Part shown: piece by piece, positions 9,157 through 17,038 of the stretch
Layout of the letters: every line of letters begins with the position of its first letter
Numbering within the stretch: position 1 is the first letter of the stretch
From: Paracoccaceae bacterium
Lineage (GTDB): Bacteria > Pseudomonadota > Alphaproteobacteria > Rhizobiales > Stappiaceae
Direction: 5' to 3'
Length of the DNA stretch: 39,152 nt
Assembly: GCA_002709505.1 (NCBI GenBank)
Contig: PARB01000018.1
Coordinates: 1-39,152 of the forward strand
Program-made: the position numbers and the translations under genes
Notes under the pieces: generated by a model
The model's database searches: none
What the model saw: only the letters and a program-made list of their open reading frames with translations
What the model was told of the DNA's origin: nothing

Positions 9157-9735
9157 ATGATCAAGTTCCGTACCGCCGCCGCACTCGCGGCGCTCCTGTT
9201 CGCCACCCCGCTCGCCGCCGAGCCCGTGGCCTACGACTTCGACAAGTCCCACACCAACCTGGCCTTCTCCTACAACCACCTTGGCTATTCCACGACCGAT
9301 GGCCGCTTCGGCGACTGGGAGGGCGAGCTCCTGATCGATCTCGACACGCCCGCCAACTCCAAGATCACCATGACGGTCAACGTCGAGAGCATCGACACTT
9401 TCTGGGCCGAGCGCGACACGCACCTGAAGAGCGCCGATTTCTTTGGTGTCGAAGAGCATCCGACCGCAACCTTCACCTCGACCAGCGTCGAGAAGACCGG
9501 CGAGAACACGCTGGCCGTTACCGGCGACCTGACGATCAAGGGCATCACCAAGCCGGCGACCTTCGACGTGACGGTCAACGCCCAGGGCGAACATCCGATG
9601 GCCAAGACGCCGGCCGTCGGTCTCGACGCGACGACGGTGGTCAAGCGGACCGACTATGGAATGGACATGTATGTGCCTTATGTCGGGGATGAGGTGACGA
9701 TTTCCTTCAGCGCCGAAGCGCTGCAGGCAAAGTAA
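9157..9735 (+). CDS. YceI family periplasmic protein (first copy)
   Basis: 192 residues from ATG 9157, with AGAGGG about five bases before. Residues 1-20 are a Sec signal peptide (AAALAALLFATPLAAEP). The mature part is a lipocalin-like YceI domain: YDFDKSHTNLAFSYNHLG, FGDWEGELLIDLD, then FGVEEHPTATFTST and GDLTIKGITKPATFDV, all family hallmarks. YceI proteins bind long isoprenoids or amphiphiles such as polyisoprenoids or quinone-like lipids in the periplasm; physiological roles are mostly unclear. It is the first gene of a run with a cytochrome b561 (start 81 bp downstream) and a second YceI gene, as in the E. coli yceJ-yceI pair. Confidence 0.93.
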   Translation: MIKFRTAAALAALLFATPLAAEPVAYDFDKSHTNLAFSYNHLGYSTTDGRFGDWEGELLIDLDTPANSKITMTVNVESIDTFWAERDTHLKSADFFGVEEHPTATFTSTSVEKTGENTLAVTGDLTIKGITKPATFDVTVNAQGEHPMAKTPAVGLDATTVVKRTDYGMDMYVPYVGDEVTISFSAEALQAK

Positions 9736-9750
9736 CCGCCCGCACTTTCG

Positions 9751-9780
9751 GGCACGCGAGCGAACACCCGCCCGCGTGCC
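9751..9780 (+). repeat. 8-bp inverted repeat between yceI and cytochrome b561 genes
   Basis: GGCACGCG (9751-9758) and CGCGTGCC (9773-9780) enclose a 14-base loop, ending 36 bp before the cytochrome b561 start. No T-tract follows, so it is more likely an mRNA-stabilising or processing stem than a terminator. A smaller stem (GCCCG/CGGGC) sits just before it. Confidence 0.4.
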
Positions 9781-9816
9781 TGGATCCGGACCCGGCAGCG
9801 AGTCCCCAAGGAGGCC

Positions 9817-10419
9817 ATGATGCAGATCCGCAATACGTCCAAGGGATATGGCAGTGTCGCCATCGCATTTCACTGGACCATGGCCGTGCTGATGATCGGC
9901 CTGTTCGCGGTGGGCAAATACATGACCGGCCTGGACCCGACCGCGCCGGACACTTTCGCGATCTATCAGTGGCACAAGTCCTTCGGATTTCTGGTGCTCG
10001 GCCTTGCCGCGCTCCGGCTAGTCTGGCGGTTCGCCAATCCGTCTCCAACCCTTCCAAAGGAGATGCCGGCCTATCAGCGCGCGGCCGCACATCTCGGCCA
10101 TGCCGGGCTCTATGCGCTGCTCTTCGCCTTGCCGATCTCCGGCTGGCTGATGGTCTCCGCCTCCCCCTGGGGCATCCCGACCGTGCTCTTCAACGTGATC
10201 CCGGTGCCGCATCTGCCCGTACCTGAGATGCTCGGGACCAAGGCACAGGCGGAAAATCTCCTCAAGGAGGTTCACGAACTCCTCGGTTTCGTCCTTCTCG
10301 CGCTTTTCGTCGCGCATGTCGCGGCGGCCTTGAAGCACCATTTCATCAACCGCGACGCGATCCTCAAGCGCATGGTTTCGACAGCGCCCGCACGCGCCGA
10401 GGCGCCTCGCCGGAGCTGA
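9817..10419 (+). CDS. cytochrome b561 family protein (YceJ/CybB type)
   Basis: 200 residues from ATG 9817, with AAGGAGG three to four bases upstream. Four membrane helices are visible (about 14-33, 53-70, 95-113, 153-172). Four helix-located His residues (His19 in AFHW, His53 in QWHKSFG, His153 in VHELLGF, His167 in FVAHVAA) match the two b-haem ligand pairs of bacterial cytochrome b561, which move electrons between the quinone pool and periplasmic acceptors. It lies between two YceI genes on the same strand, consistent with a joint redox/lipid-carrier operon. The second YceI gene starts 40 bp after the stop. Confidence 0.92.
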   Translation: MMQIRNTSKGYGSVAIAFHWTMAVLMIGLFAVGKYMTGLDPTAPDTFAIYQWHKSFGFLVLGLAALRLVWRFANPSPTLPKEMPAYQRAAAHLGHAGLYALLFALPISGWLMVSASPWGIPTVLFNVIPVPHLPVPEMLGTKAQAENLLKEVHELLGFVLLALFVAHVAAALKHHFINRDAILKRMVSTAPARAEAPRRS

Positions 10420-10459
10420 CCGCCCGGATTGCGGATCGTCAAAACGCTCAGGAGTTACC

Positions 10460-11023
10460 ATGACCCGATCTTGCGCAGTGACGCGACTGGCTCTCGCGAC
10501 AGGTCTTTTCGCCCTTGTTGCCGCTCCGGCAACGGCGGCAAATTGGACCGTCGACAAGGAGGCCAGCAAGATCGCTTTCGTCGCGCAGCAGAACGGCGCA
10601 CCCGTCGAAGGACGTTTCGAGGACTGGAGCGCCCAAATCCGGCTCGACCCGGAAGCGCTCGAGGACGCGGAGATTTCCGCAACCGTGCGCCCCGGTTCGG
10701 CGCAAACCGGCCAGCCGCAGATCGACCAGACCCTGCCCGGGGCCTCCTGGTTCGACACGGCAAGCCACCCGGAAGCGACCTTTGCCTCGCAGGACATCGT
10801 CTCCACCGGCAACAACGCCTATGAGGCGCGCGGCACCTTGACCATCAAGGGCACAAGCCAGCCCTTCGTCCTGCCCTTCACGCTGACCATCGACGGCGAC
10901 ACGGCGCGCGCGGAAGCGCAGGTCTCGCTGGCTCGCATGCTCTTTGGCGTCGGCACGGATGTCGCCCCGCCGGCGGTCGCCGATCCCGTGACCGTGTCCC
11001 TTGAGATCTCGGCGACCCGCTAA
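10460..11023 (+). CDS. YceI family periplasmic protein (second copy)
   Basis: 187 residues from ATG 10460, with AGGAG five bases upstream. A Sec signal peptide (LALATGLFALVAAPATA, cut near residue 27) precedes the YceI domain: ANWTVDKEASKIAFVAQQNG, VEGRFEDWSAQIRLDPE, ASWFDTASHPEATFAS and ARGTLTIKGTSQPFVLPF. It is diverged from the first copy; it keeps the lipid-pocket framework but has different loops (GFEDWSAQ against GDWEGE). Third gene of the YceI-b561-YceI run. Two YceI proteins around one b561 suggests two binding partners or ligands served by one membrane electron carrier; this is inference. Confidence 0.92.
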   Translation: MTRSCAVTRLALATGLFALVAAPATAANWTVDKEASKIAFVAQQNGAPVEGRFEDWSAQIRLDPEALEDAEISATVRPGSAQTGQPQIDQTLPGASWFDTASHPEATFASQDIVSTGNNAYEARGTLTIKGTSQPFVLPFTLTIDGDTARAEAQVSLARMLFGVGTDVAPPAVADPVTVSLEISATR

Positions 11024-11140
11024 GGCCGGTCGCCGTGCTCACGGGATATGAAAATCTGAAGGCGTGTCCCTTGGCGCGGGCTCCCCGATTGGCGTAAAAG
11101 GCGGCACCCTCTTTCCCCTAGATGCAGGTCAAGGTCCGCC

Positions 11141-12775
11141 ATGTCCGAACAAAAGTCCCCCGCCTACCGTCATGCCTCGCTGTTTCCGCTGGCCGAGGAC
11201 ACGACGCCCTACCGCAAGCTTTCCGGCGACCACGTGCGCGTCGACAGCTTCAACGGCGAGGACGTCCTGGTGGTCGAGCCGGAAGGGCTGCGCCTCCTGG
11301 CCGAGGAGGCCTTTGCCGACATCAACCACTTCCTGCGACCGGGCCATCTCGCGCAGTTGCGCAAGATCCTCGACGATCCAGAGGCAACCGAGAACGACAA
11401 GTTCGTCGCCTTCGACCTGTTGAAGAACGCCAATATCTCGGCGCACGGAGTGTTGCCGATGTGCCAGGACACGGGCACGGCGATCATCATGGGCAAGAAG
11501 GGGCGCCGCGTGTGGACCGATGGTGCGGACGAGGCGAAGCTCGCGGAGGGCGCGCGCGACGCCTATTTCAAGAAGAACCTGCGGTATTCGCAACTCGCAC
11601 CGATTTCCATGTTCGAGGAGAAGAACACCTCCAACAACATGCCGGCCCAGGTCGAGCTCTACAGCGAGGGCGAGGACGCCTACAAGTTCCTGTTCATGGC
11701 AAAGGGCGGCGGGTCGGCCAACAAGACCTTCCTCTATCAGGGCACGCCGTCGCTGCTGACTCCCGAGCGACTGGTTGATTTCATCAAGGAGAAGATCCTC
11801 ACCCTCGGCACGGCGGCCTGTCCGCCCTATCACCTGGCCATCGTCATCGGCGGCACATCGGCCGAAATGACGCTGAAGACGGTGAAACTTGCCTCCGCGC
11901 GCTATCTGGACGGTCTGCCGGATGCCGGCTCGGAGCTCGGCCACGCCTTCCGCGACCACGAAATGGAAGCGCAGATCCACAAGCTGACGCAGGACACCGG
12001 CGTCGGCGCGCAGTTCGGCGGGAAGTATTTCTGCCACGACGTGCGTGTGATCCGCCTTCCGCGACACGGCGCCTCGCTGCCGATCGGCATCGGCGTCTCC
12101 TGCTCCGCCGACCGTCAGGCGCTGGGCAAGATCACCAAGGACGGCATCTTCCTGGAGGCGCTGGAGCGCGAGCCGGTCAAATATCTGCCGGAAGTGACCG
12201 ACGAGACCCTGTCCGATCACGTGGTCAAGATCGATCTTACCCGGCCGATGCCGGAGATCCTGCAGGAACTCTCCCGCCACCCGATCAAGACCCGCCTGTC
12301 GTTGACCGGCCCGGTGATCGTCGCCCGCGACCTGGCACATGCCAAGCTGCGTGCGCGCCTGGAAGCCGGCGAACCGCTTCCGGATTATTTCAAGCAGCAT
12401 CCGATCTATTACGCCGGACCTGCGAAAACCCCGGAAGGCTATGCCTCCGGCTCCTTCGGCCCCACGACCGCGGGACGCATGGATGCCTATGTCGACCAGT
12501 TCCAGGCGGCCGGCGGCTCCATGGTAATGCTCGCCAAGGGCAACCGCTCGGCCCAGGTGCGCCGCGCCTGTCAGGCGCACGGCGGTTTCTACCTCGGCTC
12601 GATCGGCGGCCCCGCCGCCCGCCTCGCCCAGGACTGCATCAAGAAGGTCGAGGTCGTCGAGTTCGAGGAGCTCGGCATGGAGGCCATCTGGCGAATCGAG
12701 GTCGAGGACTTCCCCGCGTTCATCGTCATCGACGACAAGGGCAACGACTTCTTCAAGGAACTCAACCTCGGTTGA
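11141..12775 (+). CDS. fumA: class I fumarate hydratase ([4Fe-4S], FumA/FumB type)
   Basis: 544 residues from ATG 11141, close to E. coli FumA (548). It interconverts fumarate and L-malate in the TCA cycle in the cytosol. The three cluster cysteines are present: Cys108 in [10 protein letters not shown], Cys227 in TAACPPYH and Cys321 in GVSCSADRQ, with the spacing of FumA Cys105/224/318. The C-terminal fumarase beta-domain shows [33 protein letters not shown] and [20 protein letters not shown]. Both alpha and beta parts are in one chain. It stands as a single gene, 117 bp after the YceI operon, with a hairpin directly after its stop. Confidence 0.96.
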   Translation: MSEQKSPAYRHASLFPLAEDTTPYRKLSGDHVRVDSFNGEDVLVVEPEGLRLLAEEAFADINHFLRPGHLAQLRKILDDPEATENDKFVAFDLLKNANISAHGVLPMCQDTGTAIIMGKKGRRVWTDGADEAKLAEGARDAYFKKNLRYSQLAPISMFEEKNTSNNMPAQVELYSEGEDAYKFLFMAKGGGSANKTFLYQGTPSLLTPERLVDFIKEKILTLGTAACPPYHLAIVIGGTSAEMTLKTVKLASARYLDGLPDAGSELGHAFRDHEMEAQIHKLTQDTGVGAQFGGKYFCHDVRVIRLPRHGASLPIGIGVSCSADRQALGKITKDGIFLEALEREPVKYLPEVTDETLSDHVVKIDLTRPMPEILQELSRHPIKTRLSLTGPVIVARDLAHAKLRARLEAGEPLPDYFKQHPIYYAGPAKTPEGYASGSFGPTTAGRMDAYVDQFQAAGGSMVMLAKGNRSAQVRRACQAHGGFYLGSIGGPAARLAQDCIKKVEVVEFEELGMEAIWRIEVEDFPAFIVIDDKGNDFFKELNLG

Positions 12776-12786
12776 GCGGACCGCAT

Positions 12787-12817
12787 CGGGACACATCCTC
12801 ACAAGGATGTGATCCCG
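12787..12817 (+). terminator. hairpin after fumarase gene
   Basis: CGGGA-CACATCCT, loop CACA, then AGGATGTG-A-TCCCG: a 13-bp stem with one bulged A, starting 12 bases after the fumarase stop. No T-run follows, so termination would be weak or Rho-assisted. Confidence 0.5.
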
Positions 12818-12965
12818 GTCACGGCCTCATGCCAAAATTTCGCTACGGTTGTTCCAAGACGGCCCTTTGCATTAACCGCTTTGCAAGGGACAATGTCGAT
12901 CATCGTTAACGGACCGCCGACCGCTGGGAGGATGGTTTGATTGACCACCGGATGGGGATCTTGAG

Positions 12966-13556
12966 ATGCGTTTCTTTCGTTTGCTTGCAATAACCGTGGC
13001 TGCGGCGGTCGTCGCCACGCCGGCGCTCGCCGCCCGTTACTTCGACCCGGCGACCAAACAGTGGATCGACTACAGCGCCTATGGCGCGCCGAGCGGCAAG
13101 TCGCCGATCCCGCGAAAGCGGGTCAGCTATGACGGTCCGTATGGGCCCGGCACGATCATCATCGACACCAGCGAGCGCCGCCTCTACCACGTCCTGGGCA
13201 ACGGACGCGCCATGAAATACGGCATCGGCGTCGGCCGCGAGGGCTTCCAGTGGGCCGGCACCCAGCGCATCACCCGCAAGGCGGAGTGGCCGGGCTGGAC
13301 GCCGCCGCCGCAGATGCGTGCCCGCGAGCGCCGCAAGGGCCGGATCCTGCCCGCCCACATGCCGGGCGGCCCGAACAACCCGCTGGGCGCACGCGCCATG
13401 TATCTCGGCAATACGCTCTATCGCATCCACGGCTCCAACGAGCCCTGGACCATCGGCACCGCCGTTTCCTCCGGCTGCATCCGCATGGCCAACGACGACG
13501 TGAAGCACCTTTATGACAATGTCCCCGTCGGGACGAAGGTCGTCGTCAAGCGCTGA
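12966..13556 (+). CDS. L,D-transpeptidase (YkuD/ErfK family), secreted
   Basis: 196 residues from ATG 12966. A Sec signal peptide (LLAITVAAAVVATPALA) ends near residue 22. The YkuD catalytic domain runs from about 60 to 196 with GTIIIDTSERRLYHV, YGIGVGREGFQWAGT, and the active-site pair His155 in YRIHGSNEP and Cys171 in SSGCIRM. The family makes 3-3 cross-links in peptidoglycan or attaches proteins to it, in the periplasm, and is abundant in Hyphomicrobiales. A strong terminator follows at 13599. A lipoprotein version with the same domain lies 660 bp downstream on the other strand. Confidence 0.95.
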   Translation: MRFFRLLAITVAAAVVATPALAARYFDPATKQWIDYSAYGAPSGKSPIPRKRVSYDGPYGPGTIIIDTSERRLYHVLGNGRAMKYGIGVGREGFQWAGTQRITRKAEWPGWTPPPQMRARERRKGRILPAHMPGGPNNPLGARAMYLGNTLYRIHGSNEPWTIGTAVSSGCIRMANDDVKHLYDNVPVGTKVVVKR

Positions 13557-13598
13557 TACGGCGCAACTGCCGCAAGACGGCATAAGAGATGTTGCAAG

Positions 13599-13626
13599 AG
13601 GGCCGGTTTTCACCGGCCCTTTTTGT
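13599..13626 (+). terminator. intrinsic terminator after L,D-transpeptidase
   Basis: AGGGCCGGT, loop TTTC, ACCGGCCCT, then TTTTTGTT: a 9-bp GC-rich stem directly followed by a T-run, 42 bases after the stop. Confidence 0.93.
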
Positions 13627-13733
13627 TGCCCCGCTCCTTATGGCGGTGCGCGCCGCCACCCTTCCGGCGACTCCCCCGCGAACCCAAAAGGCGCTAACCT
13701 TCAGCGGACAAACCAGGATTGGCGGAGGTCGGG

Positions 13734-14180
13734 ATGAGACATCGCGCGAGATGCACATCAATGCCGCATGCGGGCGCAAGGGCAATCCACGGCCGCGGCC
13801 CGAAAGGCGCAAGACGACTTTGGCTGCTTGTCAGCGCCGCCTTATTCCTTCCCGCAGTCGCACAGGCAGACCCCGCGCTTGAAAGCCGCGGCAAGGCGCT
13901 GTCGCAGCTCCACTGCGCGCGCTGCCATGTGGTCTCGCCCGACGACAGGATGAGCGGCATTTCCTCAACGCCGTCCTTCATGATCATGGTAAAGGCACTG
14001 TCGGACTGGCGCGACCGCTTCGAGACATTCTATGCCCGTCGACCGCATCCAGCGCATATCCGGCTCGACACGGACGACGCGCGACCGCCCGATCAGCCGG
14101 CGACGATCGAGGAAGTGGTGCTTCAGGCCGACGACATCGACGCGATCGTCGCCTATGCGCAAAGCCTGGAAGCCAACTGA
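13734..14180 (+). CDS. small c-type cytochrome, periplasmic
   Basis: 148 residues from ATG 13734, with GGAGG five bases before it. After a long basic N-terminus, a hydrophobic core (LWLLVSAALFLPAVAQA, residues about 33-50) forms a signal peptide. The mature protein has one haem motif, QLHCARCHVV, near its start, and later short conserved segments (STPSFMIMV, FYARRPHPAHIRL, then DDIDAIVAYAQSL, the closing helix of class I cytochromes c). An axial Met cannot be assigned with certainty. It stands convergent with a lipoprotein L,D-transpeptidase (38 bp between stops). Probable periplasmic electron carrier; partner not evident. Confidence 0.82.
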   Translation: MRHRARCTSMPHAGARAIHGRGPKGARRLWLLVSAALFLPAVAQADPALESRGKALSQLHCARCHVVSPDDRMSGISSTPSFMIMVKALSDWRDRFETFYARRPHPAHIRLDTDDARPPDQPATIEEVVLQADDIDAIVAYAQSLEAN

Positions 14181-14218
14181 CGGCCCATGCGAAGCGCGAC
14201 CGGGGACCAACCGGTGCG

Positions 14219-14911
14219 TCAGCCGAGGACCACGACCTTCGCCCCGACCTTGACCCGCGAGTGCAGGTCGATCACGTCCTGCTGCCACATGCGGATACAG
14301 CCGGAAGACGCGTTGGTGCCGATGCTGCGCGGCTGGTTCGTCCCGTGAATGCGATAGAGCGTGTCGACGTTCCCCTGCCAGAGATACAGCCCGCGCGCCC
14401 CGATCGGGTTGCTCGGCCCGCCGTCCTGACCGTCGCGGTATTTTTCCAGCTTGGGATCGCGTTCGATCATCTCGTCGGGCGGAAACCACTTCGGCCATTC
14501 CCGCTTGAAACGGATGGTCGCATCGCCCGACCAGGCGAAACCTGCCCGTCCGACGCCGATGCCGTAGCGCAGCGCCCGGCCGCCCGGCTGGACGAGATAC
14601 AGGAACTTGTTCTGCGGATCGACGATGACCGTGCCCGGCTCTTCCGAGGTGATGTAGCGAACCGACTGGCGAAGATATTTCGGGTCGAATTCCTGCCAGG
14701 GAATGGCCGGAATGCGAAAGCCACCGTCAGTGCGCGCCGCATAGGCGAGCGCATAATCCGGCGTTCCGTCGGCGCGCGGGGTCAGTCCCGCAGCTTCGAT
14801 CGATCGGCTCTTTGTCTGGCACGCCGCAAGCAGCAACGGCAGGCCGGCGATGAGCGCGCGGCGGCTCAGGAGGCCCGGTTCGACAGGACGACGTGAAAGA
14901 CGTTGGCGCAC
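14219..14911 (-). CDS. L,D-transpeptidase lipoprotein (YkuD family)
   Basis: 230 residues from GTG 14911, with GGAG seven bases upstream; no other good start is present. Residues 18-31 (RRALIAGLPLLLAAC) give a lipobox with Cys31, so it is a lipoprotein. The YkuD domain shows GTVIVDPQNKFLYLVQPGG, YGIGVGRAGFAWSG, then His189 in YRIHGTNQP and Cys205 in SSGCIRM. It resembles the soluble enzyme at 12966-13556 through most of the domain (WP-W-PP, GGP-NP-GAR). Two related transpeptidases, one soluble and one lipid-anchored, within 2 kb suggests duplication followed by different localisation. Confidence 0.93.
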   Translation of the reverse strand: MRQRLSRRPVEPGLLSRRALIAGLPLLLAACQTKSRSIEAAGLTPRADGTPDYALAYAARTDGGFRIPAIPWQEFDPKYLRQSVRYITSEEPGTVIVDPQNKFLYLVQPGGRALRYGIGVGRAGFAWSGDATIRFKREWPKWFPPDEMIERDPKLEKYRDGQDGGPSNPIGARGLYLWQGNVDTLYRIHGTNQPRSIGTNASSGCIRMWQQDVIDLHSRVKVGAKVVVLG

Positions 14912-14993
14912 GACACAGGTCTCCGATGGAAGCAGCCCCGAATTATTGGCCTGATTCCGCGCCCATGTCGACGTACGGCCCGACGCCCGGCCC

Positions 14994-15371
14994 TCATTTT
15001 CGAGGTTTGGGATCCCGTGACAGTCCCTTTGCCTCGAGATCTTTCAGGTATCCGCCCCACATCTCGTCCCGGTCTCGGGCAAGCTTCAGGAAATAGTCCC
15101 AGGAGAAGATCCCGGTGTTGTGCAGATCGTCGAAGTGGATGCGAACCGCGTAGTTTCCGACAGGCTCGATCTGCATGATGCCGACGTCGCGCTTGCCCGG
15201 CACCGTCTGCTTCTGCGCAGGCGAATGGCCCTGCACCTCGGCGGAGGGCGAACACACCCGAAGATACTCGGCGTCGAACGTGTGGCTTTCCCCGGTATCG
15301 AAGGCGACGGTCAGCTGCTTCTTGTCCTTGGCGAGGCGGATCTCTGTGGGCCAGGGCTTGCTGTCGGTCAC
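14994..15371 (-). CDS. DUF971 (GBBH-like N-terminal domain) protein
   Basis: 125 residues from GTG 15371, preceded by AGAGGA nine bases upstream. The frame stays open to 15476, with an ATG at 15404, but that ATG has no ribosome site and lies inside a terminator-like hairpin. Segments PTEIRLAKDKKQLTVAFDTG, YLRVCSPSAEVQGH, GIMQIEPVGNYAVRIHFDD and NTGIFSWDYFLKLA fit the DUF971 family, a small domain also found at the N-terminus of gamma-butyrobetaine hydroxylase and fused to some Mrp/ApbC Fe-S carriers. A Zn- or Fe-S-linked role has been suggested for the family but is not proven. It is divergent from moaA. Confidence 0.85.
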   Translation of the reverse strand: MTDSKPWPTEIRLAKDKKQLTVAFDTGESHTFDAEYLRVCSPSAEVQGHSPAQKQTVPGKRDVGIMQIEPVGNYAVRIHFDDLHNTGIFSWDYFLKLARDRDEMWGGYLKDLEAKGLSRDPKPRK

Positions 15372-15391
15372 GGGCTGCGTCCTCTCAATCG

Positions 15392-15411
15392 AAAAAAGCC
15401 CCATCCGGGGC
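15392..15411 (-). terminator. terminator-like hairpin in the leader of the DUF971 gene
   Basis: Read on the minus strand: GCCCC, loop GGAT, GGGGC, then six T. It lies 20 bp upstream of the GTG start of the DUF971 gene, where no upstream minus-strand gene needs a terminator. It could be an attenuator, a block to transcripts antisense to moaA, or a sign that the promoter lies downstream of it. Confidence 0.5.
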
Positions 15412-15528
15412 CATGAACATGGTGCGGACCATAGCGTTTCGACGGCCGGCGGCAAGTCCGCAACCACAGGAATCACGGGGCTTCGCGGTCCGGACGCCGG
15501 AAAGCCGGCACTCCTCCCTTACGGCAAT

Positions 15529-15543
15529 TGACGCCGGGCGTCA
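15529..15543. promoter_or_regulatory. palindrome upstream of moaA
   Basis: TGACGC-CGG-GCGTCA, a perfect 6+3+6 palindrome in the DUF971-moaA divergent region, about 110 bp before the moaA start. It overlaps a TTGACG element that could be a -35 box, although no convincing -10 follows. A second short inverted repeat, ATTGGC/GCCAAT (15606-15611, 15628-15633), sits just before the moaA ribosome site. Operator function is a guess. Confidence 0.3.
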
Positions 15544-15653
15544 TTCCGCTACCTTGCCAAGAACAAACGGATGCCGCGCCCTGGGCGACAGGCAGGAGAT
15601 CGGGAATTGGCAGCTCCACGAGGACGCGCCAATACCCAGTTGAGGAAATGGAC

Positions 15654-16655
15654 ATGCCCCAGCCGATGATCGACCCCTTCGGACGAGAAGTCAGCTATCT
15701 GCGCGTATCGGTGACCGATCGCTGCGACTTCCGCTGCGTCTACTGCATGGCGGAGGATATGACCTTCCTGCCCAAGCGCGAAGTGCTCAGCCTCGAGGAA
15801 CTCGACCGCCTGTGCTCCGCCTTCATCGAGAAGGGCGTCCGCAAACTGCGGCTGACCGGCGGCGAGCCCCTGGTGCGCAAGAACATCATGAGCCTTATCC
15901 GCAGCCTGTCGCGCCATCTCGACAGCGGCAAGCTGGAAGAGCTGACCATCACCACCAACGGCTCGCAGCTCTCCCGGTTCGCCCAGGAGCTCTACGATTG
16001 CGGCGTGCGACGCATCAATGTGTCGATCGACACGCTGGACACGGCGAAATTCAAGACGATCACGCGCTGGGGCGACCTCGGCAAGGTGATGGACGGGCTT
16101 CGCGCCGCGACCGCGGCCGGGCTCAAGGTGAAGATCAACATGGTCGCGCTCAAGGGCGTCAACGAGCACGAGATCGTTCAGATGATGCGCTGGTGTCATG
16201 AACAGGGCTACGACCTGACGCTGATCGAGACCATGCCGCTCGGCGAGATCAACGAAGACCGCACCGACCAGTATCTGCCGCTGTCCACGGTGCGCGAGCG
16301 CATCGCCTCGGAGTTCACGCTCACCGATATCCCCTACAAGACCGGCGGCCCCGCCCGCTACGTCAGCGTCGAAGAGACCGGAGGCCGCGTCGGCTTCATC
16401 ACGCCGATGACCCACAATTTCTGCGAAAGCTGCAACCGGGTGCGCGTCACCTGCACCGGTATGCTCTACATGTGCCTCGGGCAGGAGGACAGCGCCGACC
16501 TGCGGGCAGCCCTTCGGGCCTCGGAAAGCGACGAGTTGCTGAACAACGCCATCGATGAGGCGATCGGGCGCAAGCCCAAGGGGCATGATTTCGTGATCGA
16601 CCGGCAGACCCGTCAGCCGGCCGTGACCCGGCACATGAGTGTGACCGGCGGCTGA
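15654..16655 (+). CDS. moaA: GTP 3',8-cyclase MoaA (molybdenum cofactor biosynthesis)
   Basis: 333 residues from ATG 15654; GAGG stands eight bases before it, while the ATG at 15648 abuts the same GAGG and is too close. A radical SAM enzyme turning GTP into 3',8-cyclo-dihydro-GTP, the first Moco step. The SAM cluster motif is Cys24-x3-Cys28-x2-Cys31 in [11 protein letters not shown]. The GTP-side cluster is Cys257, Cys260 and Cys274 ([11 protein letters not shown], then MLYMCLG). [18 protein letters not shown] and the C-terminal Gly-Gly (MSVTGG), needed for MoaA activity, are all present. The formate dehydrogenase encoded in this window needs the cofactor this pathway makes. A small membrane protein gene starts eight bases after the stop. 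Confidence 0.97.
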   Translation: MPQPMIDPFGREVSYLRVSVTDRCDFRCVYCMAEDMTFLPKREVLSLEELDRLCSAFIEKGVRKLRLTGGEPLVRKNIMSLIRSLSRHLDSGKLEELTITTNGSQLSRFAQELYDCGVRRINVSIDTLDTAKFKTITRWGDLGKVMDGLRAATAAGLKVKINMVALKGVNEHEIVQMMRWCHEQGYDLTLIETMPLGEINEDRTDQYLPLSTVRERIASEFTLTDIPYKTGGPARYVSVEETGGRVGFITPMTHNFCESCNRVRVTCTGMLYMCLGQEDSADLRAALRASESDELLNNAIDEAIGRKPKGHDFVIDRQTRQPAVTRHMSVTGG

Positions 16656-16663
16656 GCGCGGCC

Positions 16664-16993
16664 ATGCGGAAAACCGACAGCGAACCGAAGCCCGCGCTGC
16701 TTGACCGGCCGGCGACGCGCTTGTCCGCGCTCGCGGTCGCGGTCCTTGCGGTCCTCGCCATCGTCTGGATCGGGCGCGTCGGCTTCGCCGGCGTGGCACT
16801 GACCCCGTTTGAGCATCTCGCTGCGACTGACGACACGGGCTCTGCCGACAACCCGCAGCTTGCCGCTTGCCTGAAGGAGCGGTTCGGCGCCGTCGAGCAG
16901 ATGCGCACGGATGCGGTGATCGACGACAACCAGTATGGAGCCTTCAAGGCCCGCGCGGTGAGCTACTGTCAGGCGCAATTCCCGCCGCAATAA
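16664..16993 (+). CDS. small membrane protein of unknown function downstream of moaA
   Basis: 109 residues from ATG 16664, only eight bases after the moaA stop, so probably co-transcribed. One membrane helix (about 20-38, ALAVAVLAVLAIVWIG) is followed by a periplasmic tail with two Cys (QLAACLKERFGAVEQMRTDA, then SYCQAQFPPQ) and a DDNQYGAFKARA segment. The tail could form one disulfide and a helical hairpin. I do not recognise the family; similar short proteins are seen as hypotheticals in Hyphomicrobiales. Any link to molybdenum cofactor is positional only. Confidence 0.75.
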   Translation: MRKTDSEPKPALLDRPATRLSALAVAVLAVLAIVWIGRVGFAGVALTPFEHLAATDDTGSADNPQLAACLKERFGAVEQMRTDAVIDDNQYGAFKARAVSYCQAQFPPQ

Positions 16994-17038
16994 CAAATCC
17001 AAAGGCGATTTCGTCCGGCCTCGGCCGACACGGCACTC

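Noticed and set aside
11129-12802. Long minus-strand frame opposite the fumarase gene
   Set aside because: Composition typical of an antisense frame (repeated Arg, His, Gly, Val). The plus strand encodes a complete class I fumarase.
15606-15633. Molybdenum cofactor riboswitch before moaA
   Set aside because: Only a 6-bp stem is visible; the multi-stem layout of the known Moco RNA is not seen.
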